From: Schlegelella_A sp963778525
GTDB taxonomy: Bacteria; Pseudomonadota; Gammaproteobacteria; Burkholderiales; Burkholderiaceae_C
NCBI GenBank assembly: GCA_963778525.1
Contig: CAVZUJ010000009.1
Location: 806,001-870,000 of the forward strand
Length of the DNA stretch: 64,000 nt
Reading direction: 5' to 3'
The notes under the pieces are model-generated. The model saw only the letters and a list, made by a program, of their open reading frames with translations. It did not search any database and was not told the origin of the DNA. Positions 62,818 to 64,000 of this stretch are shown in pieces (position 1 is the first letter of the stretch; each line of letters opens with the position of its first letter). A program made the position numbers and the translations under genes.

Positions 62818-63738
62818 TCAGCGACCCAGGAAGCCGCGCACGAGACCGATGGTCGCGGCCGGGTTCTCTTCCATGATCCAGTGCCCCGATTCGGGCACGA
62901 TGCCTTCGGTCACGTCGTCATCGGCGGCACGCATGACGGTGGCCATCATCGGCCCGAACGACTTCTCGCCGCCGATCGCGAGGATCGGCATCTTCAGGCG
63001 GTCGTGGGCCAGGAAGGCGCGGTTGTCGAGCGCGTCCTGGTCGAAGGCGGCGAACTGGGCGAAGCCCGAATGCATGGCGCCGGGCAGGGCGTAGAGCCTG
63101 GCGTAGTGGCGCCGCGCCGCTTCGCTGAAACGGTCGGGCGAGGCCGAGAACTCGTTCCAGAAGCGGTCGAGATAGATCCGCTCGCGGCCCTTCACCAGGC
63201 GCTCCATGTCGGGACCGCCGAAACGGAAGTGCCAGAGCAGCGGGTTCTTCAGGATTTCTTCCCACGGCCCGACGCCGGGCACCGGTGCGTCGATGAGCAC
63301 CAGCCGGCGCACGCGCTCGGGGTGCTGGGCCGCGAACTGGAACGCCACCATGTTGCCGATGTCGTGCGCCACCACGTCGGCCTGTTGCACGCCGAGCGCG
63401 CTCATCACGCCGGCCACGTCGCCGGCCTGCGTCTTCTTGTCGAAGCCGCCGGCCGGTTTCGACGACAGGCCCAGGCCGCGCAGGTCGGGAACGATCACCG
63501 TGTGGTCGCGAGCGAGCTCGCGGGCGAGCGGTGCCCACATGTCGCCGGTCTCGCCGTAGCCGTGCAGCAGCAGCACCGCCGGCCCGGTGCCGCCGGAGCG
63601 CACGTGGATCGTGGTGCCGTTGGTGGCGATGTCGCGCACGGCGAAAGACGGGAAGCTGAAGTCGGCGGCACGCGCGGCCACCGGCAGGAGCAGCAGCGAT
63701 ATCGACCACGCCAGAGCAAGAGAAAGGAAGGCACGCAT
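62818..63738 (-). CDS. Exported alpha/beta hydrolase (epoxide hydrolase/haloalkane dehalogenase type)
   Basis: A 306-residue protein with a signal peptide (ALAWSISLLLLPVAARA). The catalytic Asp nucleophile is in VVAHDIGNMVAF, the oxyanion region in LLLHGYGETGDMW and the His in VPESGHWIMEENP. Asp instead of Ser as nucleophile marks the epoxide hydrolase and dehalogenase branch. It is divergent from a LysR gene that probably controls it. Confidence 0.85.
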   Translation of the reverse strand: MRAFLSLALAWSISLLLLPVAARAADFSFPSFAVRDIATNGTTIHVRSGGTGPAVLLLHGYGETGDMWAPLARELARDHTVIVPDLRGLGLSSKPAGGFDKKTQAGDVAGVMSALGVQQADVVAHDIGNMVAFQFAAQHPERVRRLVLIDAPVPGVGPWEEILKNPLLWHFRFGGPDMERLVKGRERIYLDRFWNEFSASPDRFSEAARRHYARLYALPGAMHSGFAQFAAFDQDALDNRAFLAHDRLKMPILAIGGEKSFGPMMATVMRAADDDVTEGIVPESGHWIMEENPAATIGLVRGFLGR

Positions 63739-63863
63739 GAGAAGTCTCGGGAAGTGAGCAGGGTTCGCCGGATGCGGACCTGGGCTCAGTATCGAGCGGA
63801 ACTCCCGAGCCGACTAGCCTGAATCGCGCGCAATCAGTTTCAACTATGAGTTTAAGATGAGCC

Positions 63864-64000
63864 ATGGCGCCTCTCCAGCACCTGGTCTCGTTCGTCCGCA
63901 CGGCCGAGCACGGCAGCTTTTCCGCCGCCGCACGCGTCCTCGGGCTGACGCCGGCGGGCGTCAGCAAGAACGTGGCGCGTCTCGAGGCCGACCTGGGCAT
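63864..64000 (+). CDS. LysR-family transcriptional regulator, cut by the window edge
   Basis: Only the first 45 residues are in the window: LQHLVSFVRTAEHGSFSAAARVLGL, then TPAGVSKNVARLEADLG, the LysR winged helix-turn-helix. It is divergent from the exported hydrolase, with 125 nt between, the usual LysR arrangement. Confidence 0.88.
   Translation, partial: MAPLQHLVSFVRTAEHGSFSAAARVLGLTPAGVSKNVARLEADLG

Overview
The window is GC-rich, densely coded, proteobacterial DNA. Gene families and local order (rsmB-DUF4390-ntrY-ntrX, the aerobic benzoyl-CoA box cluster, SelO, FolE next to a BLUF protein, ECF42 with DGPF proteins) suggest a betaproteobacterium of the order Burkholderiales. The order is an inference from gene content; no rRNA is present. 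The only RNA gene seen is tRNA-Phe(GAA) at 15931-16006. I see no CRISPR array, insertion sequence, prophage or replication origin.

Layout. 1-9.6 kb: glycine-zipper protein (partial), DUF4397 lipoprotein, S8 protease with a GlyGly-CTERM-like tail, birA with a small downstream gene, a SET-domain protein, topB and a small secreted protein. 9.6-20.8 kb: BLUF photoreceptor with folE, rsmB, DUF4390 protein, NtrY/NtrX-like pair, tRNA-Phe, small proteins, a pair of M16 peptidases and an ABM-fold protein. 20.8-36.4 kb is the metabolic core: a five-gene branched-chain-amino-acid-type ABC transporter, a tannase/feruloyl-esterase lipoprotein, an AraC regulator, an alpha/beta hydrolase, benzoate-CoA ligase (bclA), the regulator boxR and boxC-boxB-boxA. 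36.4-56.9 kb is accessory and housekeeping: AraC regulator, lipoproteins, a 14-codon micro-ORF with an unusually perfect ribosome binding site, M14 peptidase, DUF3095 protein, hydrolase-cyclase fusion, P450, SulP transporter, glyoxalase-II-like protein, lytic transglycosylase, an ECF42 sigma factor with DGPF and VOC partners, SUI1/YciH, DUF1801 and an isocitrate/isopropylmalate dehydrogenase. 56.9-61 kb has visibly lower GC: a hydrolase, two HXXEE membrane proteins, a TetR regulator and a GAF protein. 61-64 kb: SelO, a secreted epoxide-hydrolase-like protein and the start of a LysR gene.

How the core works together. The tannase-like enzyme may release aromatic acids from esters outside the cytoplasm and the ABC transporter may import them; both are inferred from context. 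BclA makes benzoyl-CoA, BoxA/BoxB epoxidise it, and BoxC opens the ring. BoxR probably represses the genes until benzoyl-CoA builds up. Three TGCA-N6-TGCA-type palindromes lie on the promoters on both sides of boxR. BoxD, the semialdehyde dehydrogenase of the pathway, is not in the window.

Caution. Eleven otherwise well-conserved genes are broken by 1-2 nt shifts, clustered at 0.9-7.8, 21.3-21.9, 28.6-29.3, 33.0-33.4, 38.8 and 47.6 kb. Because conserved protein resumes in another frame each time, I treat these as probable sequence errors and give the whole reconstructed gene.
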